A DNA stretch of 46,964 nt from Thermoanaerobacter uzonensis DSM 18761 (GCF_900129115.1 NZ_FQUR01000018.1:1-46964); one strand, 5' to 3'. Shown: positions 8,340 through 16,619, counted from the first letter of the stretch. Made by a program: numbers and translations. The notes: generated by a model from the sequence alone, not told the origin.

Positions 8340-9385
8340 CTTATAATCCTCCTTCCTATATGACCCTTTATGATGATTTCTCTTACAGGGTCATAAGGAA
8401 TCAAGTCTATAACAGGATTTAATATGGCTTGAACCATTAAAAGCCTTGCCTCTTCTAAACTAAAGCCTCTGCTCATCACATAATAGAGTTTGTCTTCATC
8501 TATTTGCCCTGCACTGGCTGAGTGGTTTGCCTGTACATCATCTTCTCCGCAGTAAAGAGCAGGAATTGCAACGGATTTTACAGTTTTGTCTAATAAAAGT
8601 ACTGTTTCATTTTCTTCAGCTTTTGCCTTTTTTGCACCTTTTTTAATGTCAATATTTCCTATAAAGGTAGCCTTTGCACTTCCTTTTAAGGCTCCTTTTA
8701 AGTCCACACTGCTGGTAGTTTTAGGAGCTTGGTGGTATACTTTATAAGCCATGTCATATTTTTGACTATCCACACCTAAAAAAATGGATTTGGAAGTAAA
8801 GGTACCTCCTACCTCATCAAGATATACCGCCACATCAAAAGCGCTTACTTTAGAACCTATAACAACATTTGACCAGTTGACCATAGCATCTTTTCCTACA
8901 ATTACAAGGTTGTTGTCAAAGTCGTTGAATTCGTCTCCCAATCTTTGTATTTTTACTATATTTACATTAGAACCTTCTTTTGCAATCACCTGCGTTATGC
9001 CATTGTGAAAGCCTTTTGTACCTGAATTATAGTCAAAAACGATTGTAACTTGCGAATTAGCTTCCACTTCAATTATGTTATAATCAATCAATGTGTCATT
9101 TTGTTCATTTGTTATATAATCAATCACTATAGGTTTTTCAACATTACTGTTTTGAGAAATCTCAATGTGAAAACCTGCATTGTAAAAATCTTTTACCATA
9201 TTTATAAATTTGCCTTCTATGCCAAAAGCTTTATCCCTCAAAGCCAATATCTCTGCCGGCAATCCAGCTAATTTCTTTGTCTCTTTTATTTTTACTGTAT
9301 CATGAGACAAATCTTTTATTACTGCTGAAGTGTATTCTTTATAAGAAGGCTGTTGTATTTCCTCCATACTAACTCTCTTCCACAT
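8336..9385 (-). CDS. sufD: Fe-S assembly scaffold subunit SufD
   Basis: SufD pairs with SufB on the SufC ATPase dimer to form the cluster-building scaffold. The 349-aa product has the right-handed beta-helix core typical of SufB/SufD, and a C-terminal segment CGEDDVQANHSASAGQIDED that matches the family signature (AxHG/S..G..). The N-terminal third (QPSYKEYTSAVIKDLSHD) is variable, as usual for SufD. It follows sufB by 10 bases and overlaps sufS by 4. Confidence 0.92.
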   Translation of the reverse strand: MWKRVSMEEIQQPSYKEYTSAVIKDLSHDTVKIKETKKLAGLPAEILALRDKAFGIEGKFINMVKDFYNAGFHIEISQNSNVEKPIVIDYITNEQNDTLIDYNIIEVEANSQVTIVFDYNSGTKGFHNGITQVIAKEGSNVNIVKIQRLGDEFNDFDNNLVIVGKDAMVNWSNVVIGSKVSAFDVAVYLDEVGGTFTSKSIFLGVDSQKYDMAYKVYHQAPKTTSSVDLKGALKGSAKATFIGNIDIKKGAKKAKAEENETVLLLDKTVKSVAIPALYCGEDDVQANHSASAGQIDEDKLYYVMSRGFSLEEARLLMVQAILNPVIDLIPYDPVREIIIKGHIGRRIIR

Positions 9386-9395
9386 ATTTTCACTC

Positions 9396-10799
9396 CTATC
9401 CTATTGCGCCTTCCAGCTCAAGTTTAATGAGCCTATTCATCTCCACTGCATATTCCAATGGCAAAGCTTTAGCTATAGGCTCAACAAAACCTCTTACAAT
9501 CATAGCCCTTGCATCGTCTTCGCTTAAACCTCTGGACATGAGGTAAAATATCTGTTCATCGCTTATTCTTCCCACTTTTGCCTCATGACCAATGTCCACA
9601 TTGTCATTTTCTATTTCTATTACTGGCATTGTATCAGACCTTGAAATATCGTCCAACATCAAGCCTTCACACTGGACAGAAGCCTTTGCACCTTCCGCAT
9701 TAGGTCCTATTTTGAGAAGTCCTCTATAGCTTGATATTCCACCATCTTTTGATATACTCTTTGCTAAAACCTTTGAAGAAGTATGAGGAGCTAAGTGTAT
9801 CATTTTTGAACCGGTATCTAAATGCTGCCCTTTTGCAGCAAAAGTCACACCAGTGTATTCCGCCTTTGCTCCTTCTCCTTTTAATATAGAAGCAGGATAA
9901 AGCATTGTCTTGTGGCTTCCAAAAGAGCCGGATATCCACTCTATGATGCCGTCTTTTTCAACAATTGCCCTTTTTGTATTTAGATTATAGGTATTTTTAC
10001 TCCAGTTTTCTATAGTAGAATAAATTATGCGAGCCCCTTCATTTACAAAAAGTTCTACACAACCTGCATGTAAGTTTGAAACAGAATATTGTGGTGCAGA
10101 ACAGCCTTCTATAAAGTGTACTTCACTACCTTTGTCAGCAATTATGAGAGTGTGCTCAAACTGTCCGCTTCCTGGTGCATTCATTCTAAAATAAGCCTGA
10201 AGTGGAACCTCCACTTTGACTCCTTCTGGAACATAAACAAATGTGCCTCCGCTCCATATTGCAGCGTGAAGGGCTGCAAATTTGTGGTCATAAGGCGTCA
10301 CGTTTTTTGTCATAAAATACTCTTTTATTATGTCAGGATATTTTTTTACTGCAGTGTCCATGTCCTCAAATATGACACCTTGTTGAGTAAGGCTTTCTTT
10401 AATATTGTGATATACAACTTCAGAGTCGTATTGAGCACCTACTCCCGCCAATGCTTTTCTTTCCGCTTCAGGAATCCCCAGCCTTTCAAAAGTACGCCTT
10501 ATCTCTTCTGGAACTTCATCCCACGACCTTTGCATTTTTGCACTTGGACGTATATAGGCGATAATAGAATCTATGTCAAGTTGACTTAAATCAACACCCC
10601 ATGTGGGCATAGGCATTTTTTGATATATCTCCAAGGCTTTTAATCGAAAGTCCCTCATCCAAGAAGGTTCATTCTTTTGCTCAGATATTTCTAAAACAAC
10701 TTCTTTAGAAAGTCCTTTACCTGTCTGATACTCATACTTTACGTTGTCTTTGACGTCGTATATACTAAAATCTATTTCCTTTATATCTGGTTTTTTCAT
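9396..10799 (-). CDS. sufB: Fe-S assembly scaffold subunit SufB
   Basis: Main scaffold protein of the SUF machinery, where nascent clusters are built with help from SufC and SufD. Length 467 aa is typical. Recognisable SufB segments are DSEVVYHNIKESLTQQGVIF, TFVYVPEGVKVEVPLQAYFR, the conserved cysteine in EGCSAPQYS, and the C-terminal DIGHEAKVGRISDEQIFYLM with the ligand-type H-E pair. GGAGGCG precedes the ATG. It sits between sufC (20 bases upstream) and sufD. Confidence 0.96.
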   Translation of the reverse strand: MKKPDIKEIDFSIYDVKDNVKYEYQTGKGLSKEVVLEISEQKNEPSWMRDFRLKALEIYQKMPMPTWGVDLSQLDIDSIIAYIRPSAKMQRSWDEVPEEIRRTFERLGIPEAERKALAGVGAQYDSEVVYHNIKESLTQQGVIFEDMDTAVKKYPDIIKEYFMTKNVTPYDHKFAALHAAIWSGGTFVYVPEGVKVEVPLQAYFRMNAPGSGQFEHTLIIADKGSEVHFIEGCSAPQYSVSNLHAGCVELFVNEGARIIYSTIENWSKNTYNLNTKRAIVEKDGIIEWISGSFGSHKTMLYPASILKGEGAKAEYTGVTFAAKGQHLDTGSKMIHLAPHTSSKVLAKSISKDGGISSYRGLLKIGPNAEGAKASVQCEGLMLDDISRSDTMPVIEIENDNVDIGHEAKVGRISDEQIFYLMSRGLSEDDARAMIVRGFVEPIAKALPLEYAVEMNRLIKLELEGAIG

Positions 10800-10818
10800 T
10801 ATTTTCGCCTCCTATGGG

Positions 10819-11565
10819 TTACACGCCATTTCTCACAAAGTCATAACCCTTTTCTTCAAGAATCTTTGCAAGGTCTTTGTCACCGCTTTTTACAATCTTT
10901 CCATCCATTAAAACAGATATTACATCCGGCTCAAGGTAATCCAATATCCTGTTGTAGTGGGTGACTATTAAGATAGACATCTCTTCAGTTTTTAACTTTT
11001 TAACCGCTTCTGCCACAACTTTTAAAGCATCTATATCAAGACCGGAGTCAATTTCGTCCAGCATTACAAGTTTAGGCTTTAGAAAAGCCATCTGGAGTAT
11101 CTCAGTTTTTTTCTTTTCTCCTCCAGAAAAACCTACATTTAAATACCTACTTCTGTACTCGGAATTCATGTCTAAAAGCTCTAATGCGTTTTTCATGTCT
11201 TTTGCAAATTGAAGCATCGACATATTTTGGCCTGTTACAATATTAACAGAGGTCCTTATAAAATTATCCACTGTTATGCCAGGTATTTCTTCAGGGTACT
11301 GAAAAGACAAAAAGATGCCTTTTTTTGCCCTTTCATTGACTTTTAGATTTGTTATATCTTCTCCTTCAAATAAAATCTGCCCTGAAGTCACTTTATATTT
11401 AGGATTCCCCATGATGGAATTGCACAACGTGCTTTTACCACCACCATTGGGTCCCATAATTGCATGTATTTCTCCTTTTTTTATTGTTAAATTAAGCCCT
11501 TTAAGAATATATTTGTCCTCAACTTCTACATGCAAGTCCTTTATTTCTAACAATGTTTCCCTCAT
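10819..11565 (-). CDS. sufC: Fe-S assembly ATPase SufC
   Basis: ABC-type ATPase that drives conformational change of the SufBD scaffold; it is soluble and not a transporter. The 248-aa product shows Walker A GPNGGGKST, the Q-loop segment SFQYPEEIPG, the ABC signature FSGGEKKK, and Walker B LVMLDEIDSGLD, with the SufC hallmark EIDSGLDIDAL. It is the first gene of the operon, and a sigma-A promoter lies about 60 bases upstream. Confidence 0.97.
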   Translation of the reverse strand: MRETLLEIKDLHVEVEDKYILKGLNLTIKKGEIHAIMGPNGGGKSTLCNSIMGNPKYKVTSGQILFEGEDITNLKVNERAKKGIFLSFQYPEEIPGITVDNFIRTSVNIVTGQNMSMLQFAKDMKNALELLDMNSEYRSRYLNVGFSGGEKKKTEILQMAFLKPKLVMLDEIDSGLDIDALKVVAEAVKKLKTEEMSILIVTHYNRILDYLEPDVISVLMDGKIVKSGDKDLAKILEEKGYDFVRNGV

Positions 11566-11587
11566 CTTTTACAACTCCTTTTTAATT

Positions 11588-11611
11588 CCGACTATTTTAA
11601 TAGGAATACTC
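11588..11611 (-). promoter_or_regulatory. Possible Rrf2/IscR-type operator of the suf operon
   Basis: An imperfect palindrome, CCGACTATTTTAATAGG on the plus strand at 11588-11604, lies just after the predicted start of transcription. Its CCGACTA half resembles the boxes bound by IscR-like Rrf2 repressors in Firmicutes. The match is by eye, and no rrf2 gene is in the window. Confidence 0.35.
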
Positions 11612-11621
11612 AAGCAATACT

Positions 11622-11650
11622 ATTATACACCACCTAAACAACCAAATCAA
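11622..11650 (-). promoter_or_regulatory. Promoter of sufCBDSU
   Basis: TTGATT (11645-11650) and TATAAT (11622-11627) on the minus strand, spacer 17. The predicted start of transcription is near 11615, giving a short leader before sufC. Confidence 0.8.
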
Positions 11651-11720
11651 TAGAAAAAGGCACAAAATTGATAATTATTTTCATTTAATAAACATATGTC
11701 AATAATTATTTACAAAAAAT

Positions 11721-11757
11721 ATAAGAAGTCGGGACTTCAATTTCCCCGACTTCTTAT
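11721..11757 (-). terminator. Terminator of groES
   Basis: A 13-bp perfect stem (11721-11733 with 11745-11757) overlaps the groES stop codon. On the minus strand it is followed by ATTTTTTG. Confidence 0.9.
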
Positions 11758-12038
11758 ATTTCGTCAACTTCCACAAACTTAGCCAGTATGTCGTCTACTG
11801 GAATTATGAGATATTCCTCTCCCTCGTGTTTTATCTTTGTACCCGAAAACTCTTTATATATAACCCTATCCCCTACAGCAAGCTCATCGGAGGCACCAGC
11901 TGCAAGAGCTTCAATTACTCCCTGATTTAATTTTTCTTCAGCGGTCTTGGGAATTATTACTCCGCCTATCTTTTTCTCTTCAGGCTCTTTTTCCAATTTA
12001 ATAAGTGCATGGCCATTTATAGGTTGTATTTTTGTCAT
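11754..12038 (-). CDS. Orphan GroES-family co-chaperonin
   Basis: Cpn10 fold protein of 94 aa. PINGHALIKLEKEPEEKK corresponds to the usual PLGDRVVVK strand, GGVIIPKTAEEK to the mobile loop that binds GroEL, and VGDRVIYKEFSGTKI...EYLIIPVDDILA to the core. It departs from standard bacterial GroES at the N-terminus (NGHALIKL in place of GDRVVVK). No groEL follows: the next gene downstream is sufC, after a strong terminator. It has its own promoter and no CIRCE heat-shock element is seen. I read it as a second, divergent GroES; a specialised role is inference. Confidence 0.85.
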   Translation of the reverse strand: MTKIQPINGHALIKLEKEPEEKKIGGVIIPKTAEEKLNQGVIEALAAGASDELAVGDRVIYKEFSGTKIKHEGEEYLIIPVDDILAKFVEVDEI

Positions 12039-12090
12039 AACTCCTTCTCCTTTCTTTTATTATTTTTTATCGTCCATTATTACATTATTT

Positions 12091-12120
12091 ATTATACCTC
12101 ACTTATAAGAAAAGGTACAA
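12091..12120 (-). promoter_or_regulatory. Promoter of the orphan groES
   Basis: TTGTAC (12115-12120) and TATAAT (12091-12096) on the minus strand, spacer 18. No CIRCE inverted repeat is seen between here and the start codon. Confidence 0.7.
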
Positions 12121-12130
12121 GAACAAAAAC

Positions 12131-12715
12131 TTATTGTTCAGTAATTCCCAGCAATCTATTAAGCTTAGCTTTATCAAACCCTACTACAATTGTGCCATCA
12201 ATATCCGTCTGAGGCACACCTCTTTGGCCGCTCCGCCTTACTAATTCTGCTGCCGCACTTGGATTTTTGCTCACGTCTACTTCTCTAAAAGGTATGTTGT
12301 GCTGCCTTAAATATGCCTTTGTAGCATTGCACCAGGGGCAAGAGGGAGTGGTGTAAACAGTTACTCTGTGGACCTTTTGACCTTTTCCATCAGAAACCTT
12401 TGAAGGAGCGACAACTAAAAGTTTTTCATAATATTCTTTGCTTTGAAGTCCAAATACAAACTGCCATGGCTCTTTATCCTTGAAAAGTATCACTGAAGGC
12501 ACTACTTTGATTCCATATTGTGGATGAATATCTTTTATCTCAGATGCATTCACTACATAAACAGGCACTTTGGGATTGTCTTCACTGAATTTCTTCATAA
12601 CTTCCAGGGCTTCAAGACTCTTTTGTGAAGAATTAGAATAGAACATTAGCATAAAAAATTCTTCTTTATTCTTTACTTCTTCAAAGTGCTGAGAATCCTT
12701 TATAAGCTCTAACAT
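12131..12715 (-). CDS. Thioredoxin-like domain fused to a glutaredoxin domain
   Basis: Predicted cytoplasmic thiol-redox protein of 194 aa. The start used is ATG at 12715 (MLELIKDS), 7 bases after GAGGTG. Residues 1-105 resemble a thioredoxin fold (FFMLMFYSNS..., VVPSVILFKDKEP with the cis-proline), but the active-site CXXC is missing and replaced by NSSQKS. Residues 117-194 are a glutaredoxin domain with VTVYTTPSCPWC (C126, C129) and GVPQTDIDGTIVVGFD. Only the C-terminal half should be redox active; the N-terminal half may bind a partner. It has its own promoter with a leader of about 120 bases. Confidence 0.85.
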   Translation of the reverse strand: MLELIKDSQHFEEVKNKEEFFMLMFYSNSSQKSLEALEVMKKFSEDNPKVPVYVVNASEIKDIHPQYGIKVVPSVILFKDKEPWQFVFGLQSKEYYEKLLVVAPSKVSDGKGQKVHRVTVYTTPSCPWCNATKAYLRQHNIPFREVDVSKNPSAAAELVRRSGQRGVPQTDIDGTIVVGFDKAKLNRLLGITEQ

Positions 12716-12837
12716 CAAATCACCTCTTTAAATATTTATGTTATCCAAAATCGAAAATTTATATGAGCAAAATCGCAATTCTTTTTTGTTATAAACTACT
12801 GCAGGCTACGGCTACCCCCCATAAGTATTGGGTCGCA
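12716..12837 (-). promoter_or_regulatory. Long 5' leader of the glutaredoxin gene
   Basis: About 120 transcribed bases lie between the promoter and the start codon. They include a GC-rich patch around 12801-12832 that stands out from the AT-rich surroundings and can fold locally (GGCTAC repeats opposite GTAGCC). No known riboswitch class was recognised. Confidence 0.35.
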
Positions 12838-12843
12838 ATTTAT

Positions 12844-12872
12844 ATTATAAGGAAAACTATTTTAAAAATCAA
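12844..12872 (-). promoter_or_regulatory. Promoter of the thioredoxin-like/glutaredoxin gene
   Basis: TTGATT (12867-12872) and TATAAT (12844-12849) on the minus strand, spacer 17. Confidence 0.75.
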
Positions 12873-12933
12873 GATATTTTTAACACTCCTCCTTATTGAA
12901 TTAAGTAAGAGCCTCTCTGCTTTTAGAATGATA

Positions 12934-12965
12934 GATAAAAACTCCCCTTAGTTAGAGGGGAGTTT
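12934..12965 (-). terminator. Terminator behind the radical SAM gene
   Basis: AAACTCCCCT (12939-12948) pairs with AGGGGAGTTT (12956-12965). The minus strand continues with TTTTTATC, and the stem overlaps the stop codon of the upstream gene. Confidence 0.88.
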
Positions 12966-13946
12966 GTTTAATACGTACACTTTTTCCTTTTCAATATATT
13001 TTATTACTTCCCTATAAACGAATTCCTCAAAATATTTTGCCTCTTTATAGGTAAATATCCCTTCTTTCAAAACCGTATCATAGCAAAATATTGGAGAATA
13101 TTCTTTTAATTTTTCTATTTTTTTAGCTTGCTCCTTTACCATTCTAAAAGCACCAATATTGACATCTTGTATACCTTCTTTAGGTATTTTTGAAAAAACA
13201 TATCCCACAAAATTTTTATATATTTTTTCAAATCCTTCTATATACATCACTGGTTCAATAGAAATTCTAACTTTTAAGCCCTTTGATATAGCCCTTTTTA
13301 TGCTTTCTATCCTTTTACCGAGAGAAGGTGTTAGTTTTTCATATTTATCGATGACCGGTTGGGGCAACAATGTCCATGCGAAAATTACATTAGAAGGTAT
13401 GTCGATAGATTCTACGGAAGAAAAATTGGCGCTTTTTGTTCGTATTTCTATTACAAGGTTTTTATTCCCTTTGGCATATTCAATCCACTGTTTAGTAAAG
13501 CCTGTAAGGTATTCTAAAGCAAGTAAATCCGTCTCATAGGATATGCTTAAATAGACTTTCTGGTCTTGTGTAAGTTTATCTATCTCTTTAAAATAGTCCT
13601 CAATATTCACAAAAATAACAAGATGTCCTGAAGGATACATACCCTGTAAATAGCAATAATCACAATCATACATACAATTGAATATTATTGATGTATGGTA
13701 AAAATTAGAATTTTTAAAGTCTTCACAAAGCTTAGAACCTTTATATATAAAATCGTATCTTTTTTGGGCCAATATAAGATTTTGCCTTTCTTTTTGTATA
13801 AGGTAGTTTTGATTAGGTCTATTGAAAACCTCACTGTATCTGTCAATAAGCACCACTTTACTTTTAGGAAATTTCTTTAAAATATTTTGCGTTATAGGAT
13901 TAGAAAGTATTTCCTTCTCAACGTAAATGTGAGAGAATTTTTTCAA
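12948..13946 (-). CDS. Spore photoproduct lyase-like radical SAM enzyme
   Basis: Radical SAM enzymes of this family repair the thymine dimer that UV forms in spore DNA. The 332-aa protein has the cluster motif C91-x3-C95-x2-C98 within FNCMYDCDYCYLQGMYPSGH, which matches the spore photoproduct lyase arrangement including the YLQ that follows. The strand-like segments LVIFVNIEDYF and LAWTLLP-type stretches fit the TIM barrel. It overlaps the nucleosidase-like gene upstream by 29 bases, so the two form one transcript. Function as the actual lyase, rather than a related repair enzyme, is inference. Confidence 0.8.
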   Translation of the reverse strand: MKKFSHIYVEKEILSNPITQNILKKFPKSKVVLIDRYSEVFNRPNQNYLIQKERQNLILAQKRYDFIYKGSKLCEDFKNSNFYHTSIIFNCMYDCDYCYLQGMYPSGHLVIFVNIEDYFKEIDKLTQDQKVYLSISYETDLLALEYLTGFTKQWIEYAKGNKNLVIEIRTKSANFSSVESIDIPSNVIFAWTLLPQPVIDKYEKLTPSLGKRIESIKRAISKGLKVRISIEPVMYIEGFEKIYKNFVGYVFSKIPKEGIQDVNIGAFRMVKEQAKKIEKLKEYSPIFCYDTVLKEGIFTYKEAKYFEEFVYREVIKYIEKEKVYVLNKLPSN

Positions 13947-14736
13947 AGGCCCTCTTCCTCTCTTCTTTATTATTTACCTGTACATCACAAAAGTTTTTTA
14001 AAAAATCTATATTTTTACCCTTTCTAACCTTATAATGTAGACAAGCTTTATAAAAAATTTGCCTTTGACTTACCGTAAGTTTTAGCTTTTGTGAAAGAAA
14101 ATTTATAATTTCTCTTTCATAAAAGGAAAATATATCGATAGTTTTAAAACTATTTTTCAATATTTTAATAAATTCATCTATTTCCTTTAACTTGTTTTTT
14201 ATTAACTCATAAATTTTATCTTTAGACACATCCTCGAAATCTGTACTATCAGAGACAATTTTTAAAATATAAATTCTGTGGGTCTCGAAAAACTTAGAGG
14301 CTGCTTGATAAAAACCGCTGGTTTCCATATCACAAAGTCTTGCTGTCATCAACTCTTTATCTTTCACTATATAATTAAAAGTCTCTATATCACTTTCCTC
14401 AAAAGGATGGTCTATCAAAATATCAGGTATATAATTTTTATGAGTTTCATTGTCTACAATTTTGTTAATAAGGTATATGTTCCCTATTTTTTCATTCATA
14501 TCTTTCGAGCCACATACACCAATGTTTATTATAAAGCTTTGTGGATCCCACAAATATCGAGTTGCCGCATGAGAAACAGCTATACTGCTATTTATTTTGC
14601 CCACTCCTGTTACTACCAACGTTATTTCTTCATTTCTAAAAACTTGAAAATATCGATTTTCTACATCTTTTTTTAATCCAAAATATTCAATTAGAGGTTT
14701 TGCCTCAATATATAAAGCGGTTGCAATAAAGACCAT
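13918..14736 (-). CDS. Nucleoside phosphorylase/MTA-SAH nucleosidase-like protein
   Basis: Member of the PNP/MTAN fold, which splits nucleosides such as methylthioadenosine or S-adenosylhomocysteine. Start ATG at 14736 (MVFIATALYIEAKPL) has AGAGGTG 5 bases upstream; a longer reading frame would run into the upstream hairpin. VVTGVGKINSSIAVSHAATR and FIINIGVCGSKD match the family's substrate loop, and LCDMETSGFYQAA holds the catalytic M-E segment with SDS (KIVSDSTDF) nearby. The C-terminal ~80 residues are an extra helical part. Pairing with a radical SAM enzyme suggests it handles a nucleoside by-product such as 5'-deoxyadenosine, which is inference. Confidence 0.75.
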   Translation of the reverse strand: MVFIATALYIEAKPLIEYFGLKKDVENRYFQVFRNEEITLVVTGVGKINSSIAVSHAATRYLWDPQSFIINIGVCGSKDMNEKIGNIYLINKIVDNETHKNYIPDILIDHPFEESDIETFNYIVKDKELMTARLCDMETSGFYQAASKFFETHRIYILKIVSDSTDFEDVSKDKIYELIKNKLKEIDEFIKILKNSFKTIDIFSFYEREIINFLSQKLKLTVSQRQIFYKACLHYKVRKGKNIDFLKNFCDVQVNNKEERKRAFEKILSHLR

Positions 14737-14761
14737 CTTAGCACCTCTTTCAAAAACATAT

Positions 14762-14799
14762 AAAATTTGTGTCAAGAGAATTCTCTTGACACAAATTTT
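14762..14799 (-). terminator. Perfect 38-bp palindrome, terminator of the coiled-coil gene
   Basis: Nineteen bases (14762-14780) are repeated exactly in inverted form at 14781-14799, centred on GAATTC, with A-tracts/T-tracts at both ends. It starts at the stop codon of the coiled-coil gene. It could act as a terminator on either strand. Confidence 0.7.
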
Positions 14800-15290
14800 T
14801 ATAACCCCACTTTTTCTAGTAAAAGCTTCACATCTGCATCTCTTTCTAGTATATGGTCATTTAAAACCTCAAATTTTTTGTCAATCCGCTTAAATTGGAA
14901 GTTTATCTCAGTCAAAGATTCTGTATTTCTAGCTACTTGTTCAAATGTGCTTGTAACAACACTTTCAATTTTATCTATTCTTTGCTCAACTTTATCTAAC
15001 CTTTTTTCAAAGTTATCCATCTTTATCTCGAAATTATCCAGCCTTACTTCAAAATTTCCCAACTTTCGCTCAAAACTACCCATCTTCTGTTCGAAATTAT
15101 CCATTCTTTGTTCAAGATTGTCCATTCTCTTCTCAAAGCTATCCATTCTTTGTTCTAATTTGTCTATCCTTTTTTCAAACTCAGTAAATTTAACTTCTAA
15201 TCTGTCAATGCGGTTTTCTACTTTCTCAAGCCTTGTGTCAATACTGTTAAGCCTTTCTAACACAAGGTTTAATAATTCTTCACTTGACAC
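14799..15290 (-). CDS. Coiled-coil repeat protein
   Basis: Unrecognised 163-aa protein. GTG start at 15290 has GGGGGAG upstream. Residues about 8-115 are an almost unbroken coiled coil built of 7-residue units (RIDKLEQ, RMDSFEK, RMDNLEQ, RMDNFEQ, KMGSFER), with a hydrophobic residue at positions a and d. A short C-terminal helical part ends VKLLLEKVGL. There is no signal peptide or membrane segment. It follows tyrS by 14 bases and is probably co-transcribed. Similar repeat proteins occur in Firmicutes and archaea without a known role. Repeat unit number could vary between strains. Confidence 0.75.
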   Translation of the reverse strand: MSSEELLNLVLERLNSIDTRLEKVENRIDRLEVKFTEFEKRIDKLEQRMDSFEKRMDNLEQRMDNFEQKMGSFERKLGNFEVRLDNFEIKMDNFEKRLDKVEQRIDKIESVVTSTFEQVARNTESLTEINFQFKRIDKKFEVLNDHILERDADVKLLLEKVGL

Positions 15291-15304
15291 AAAAAGCTCC
15301 CCCT

Positions 15305-16525
15305 TTATTCTTTAATGACAAGCCTGTGATACTCTTTTTTGCCCTTTCTTATTAAAATGCTATTATCTTTTATCATCTCATCTTTTATATATTCATCAAT
15401 ACTTTCAACTTTTTCATTGTTTATATACAGTCCACCTTGTTGAACGAGCCTTCTGCCCTCACTCTTTGAAGGTATTATCTTTGCTTCAAAAAGCACATCT
15501 AAAATTTTTTTACCAAAAACATCAGAAGAGACAGTAACAGAAGGCACATTATCTAAATCTCCACCGCTTTCAAATAAAGCCTCTGCCGCCTTTTGGGCTT
15601 TTATAGCCTCTTCCTCTCCGTGTATAAGTTTTGTGACTTCATATGCCAATATTTTTTTAGCCTCGTTTATCTCTTTATCTTTTAATGCCCCTAATCTTCT
15701 CACTTCATCCATAGGCAAGAAAGTGAGAAGTGCCAGGGCCTTTTCCACATCCGCATCAGCTATATTTCTCCAGTATTGATAGAATTCATAAGGAGAAGTT
15801 TTATTAGGATCAAGCCATATTGCGCCTTTTTCAGTTTTCCCCATTTTCTTCCCTTCACTGGTGGTAAGTAAAGTAAATGTCATGCCATAAGCCTGTTTAC
15901 CTTCTTTTTTTCGTATAAGCTCTATACCAGCAATAATATTAGACCATTGATCGTCTCCGCCCATTTGCATTACACAATTGTATCTTCTATTTAATTCAAG
16001 AAAATCATAGGCTTGCATAAGCATATAGTTAAACTCCAAAAAAGAAAGGCCTCTTTCTAATCGAGATTTAAAGCATTCTGCTGTAAGCATTCTATTTACA
16101 GAAAAATGAACTCCTATATCCCTTAAAAATTCAATATAGTTTAAGTCTAAAAGCCAATCAGCATTATTGGCCATAATGGCTTTGCCATCAGAAAAATCGA
16201 TAAGCCTTTGCATCTGCTTTTTAAAAGCTTCAGCGTTTCTATCTATTTCCTCTTTAGTCATCATCTTTCTCATATCAGTCCTGCCGCTTGGGTCTCCTAC
16301 CATCGCTGTGCCACCGCCTATTAACACAATAGGCCTGTGGCCTGCTTTTTGCATGTGAGACATCACCATAATTTGAAGAAAATGTCCCACATGTAAGCTA
16401 TCAGCAGTAGGATCAAAGCCTATGTAAAAAGTAATTTTTTCTTTTTCTAAAAGTTCTCGTATTTCCTCTTCATGAGTCATTTGCTGAATATATCCTCTTT
16501 CTTGCAAAACATCAAGTACAGACAC
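15305..16525 (-). CDS. tyrS: Tyrosyl-tRNA synthetase
   Basis: Charges tRNA-Tyr. GTG start at 16525 with GGAGG 7 bases upstream. The 406-aa protein has the class I signature HVGH (45-48), the KMSKS-type loop [12 protein letters not shown] near residue 230, the tyrosine-pocket segments and the C-terminal S4-type RNA-binding domain ([18 protein letters not shown]). Only about 125 bases separate it from the divergent rlmH-like gene, so there is no room for the T-box leader that often controls tyrS in Firmicutes. Confidence 0.96.
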   Translation of the reverse strand: MSVLDVLQERGYIQQMTHEEEIRELLEKEKITFYIGFDPTADSLHVGHFLQIMVMSHMQKAGHRPIVLIGGGTAMVGDPSGRTDMRKMMTKEEIDRNAEAFKKQMQRLIDFSDGKAIMANNADWLLDLNYIEFLRDIGVHFSVNRMLTAECFKSRLERGLSFLEFNYMLMQAYDFLELNRRYNCVMQMGGDDQWSNIIAGIELIRKKEGKQAYGMTFTLLTTSEGKKMGKTEKGAIWLDPNKTSPYEFYQYWRNIADADVEKALALLTFLPMDEVRRLGALKDKEINEAKKILAYEVTKLIHGEEEAIKAQKAAEALFESGGDLDNVPSVTVSSDVFGKKILDVLFEAKIIPSKSEGRRLVQQGGLYINNEKVESIDEYIKDEMIKDNSILIRKGKKEYHRLVIKE

Positions 16526-16555
16526 GATAATACCTCCATCATCTTATTTTTGTAT

Positions 16556-16584
16556 ATTGTATCAAATGAAAAGCATATTTTCAA
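16556..16584 (-). promoter_or_regulatory. Promoter of tyrS
   Basis: TTGAAA (16579-16584) and TACAAT (16556-16561) on the minus strand, spacer 17. Confidence 0.7.
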
Positions 16585-16590
16585 ATATTT

Positions 16591-16619
16591 TTGACAATAT
16601 AATTTTATCACTTTATAAT
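16591..16619 (+). promoter_or_regulatory. Consensus promoter of the rlmH-like gene
   Basis: A perfect sigma-A consensus: TTGACA (16591-16596), spacer 17, TATAAT (16614-16619). It points to the divergent rlmH paralogue, 35 bases ahead of its start codon. Confidence 0.85.

Noticed and set aside
10089..10589. 166-codon plus-strand reading frame opposite sufB
   Set aside because: SufB is certain on the other strand; this frame has no start signals and improbable composition.
11754..12038. groES as the first gene of a groESL operon
   Set aside because: A terminator overlaps the stop codon and the next downstream gene is sufC; no groEL is present.
12763..12951. 62-codon plus-strand frame near the glutaredoxin promoter
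   Set aside because: It runs through the promoter, leader and a terminator of minus-strand genes and has no ribosome site.
14278..14676. Plus-strand reading frame opposite the nucleosidase-like gene
   Set aside because: Shadow of the minus-strand gene; no ribosome site and a composition of antisense type.
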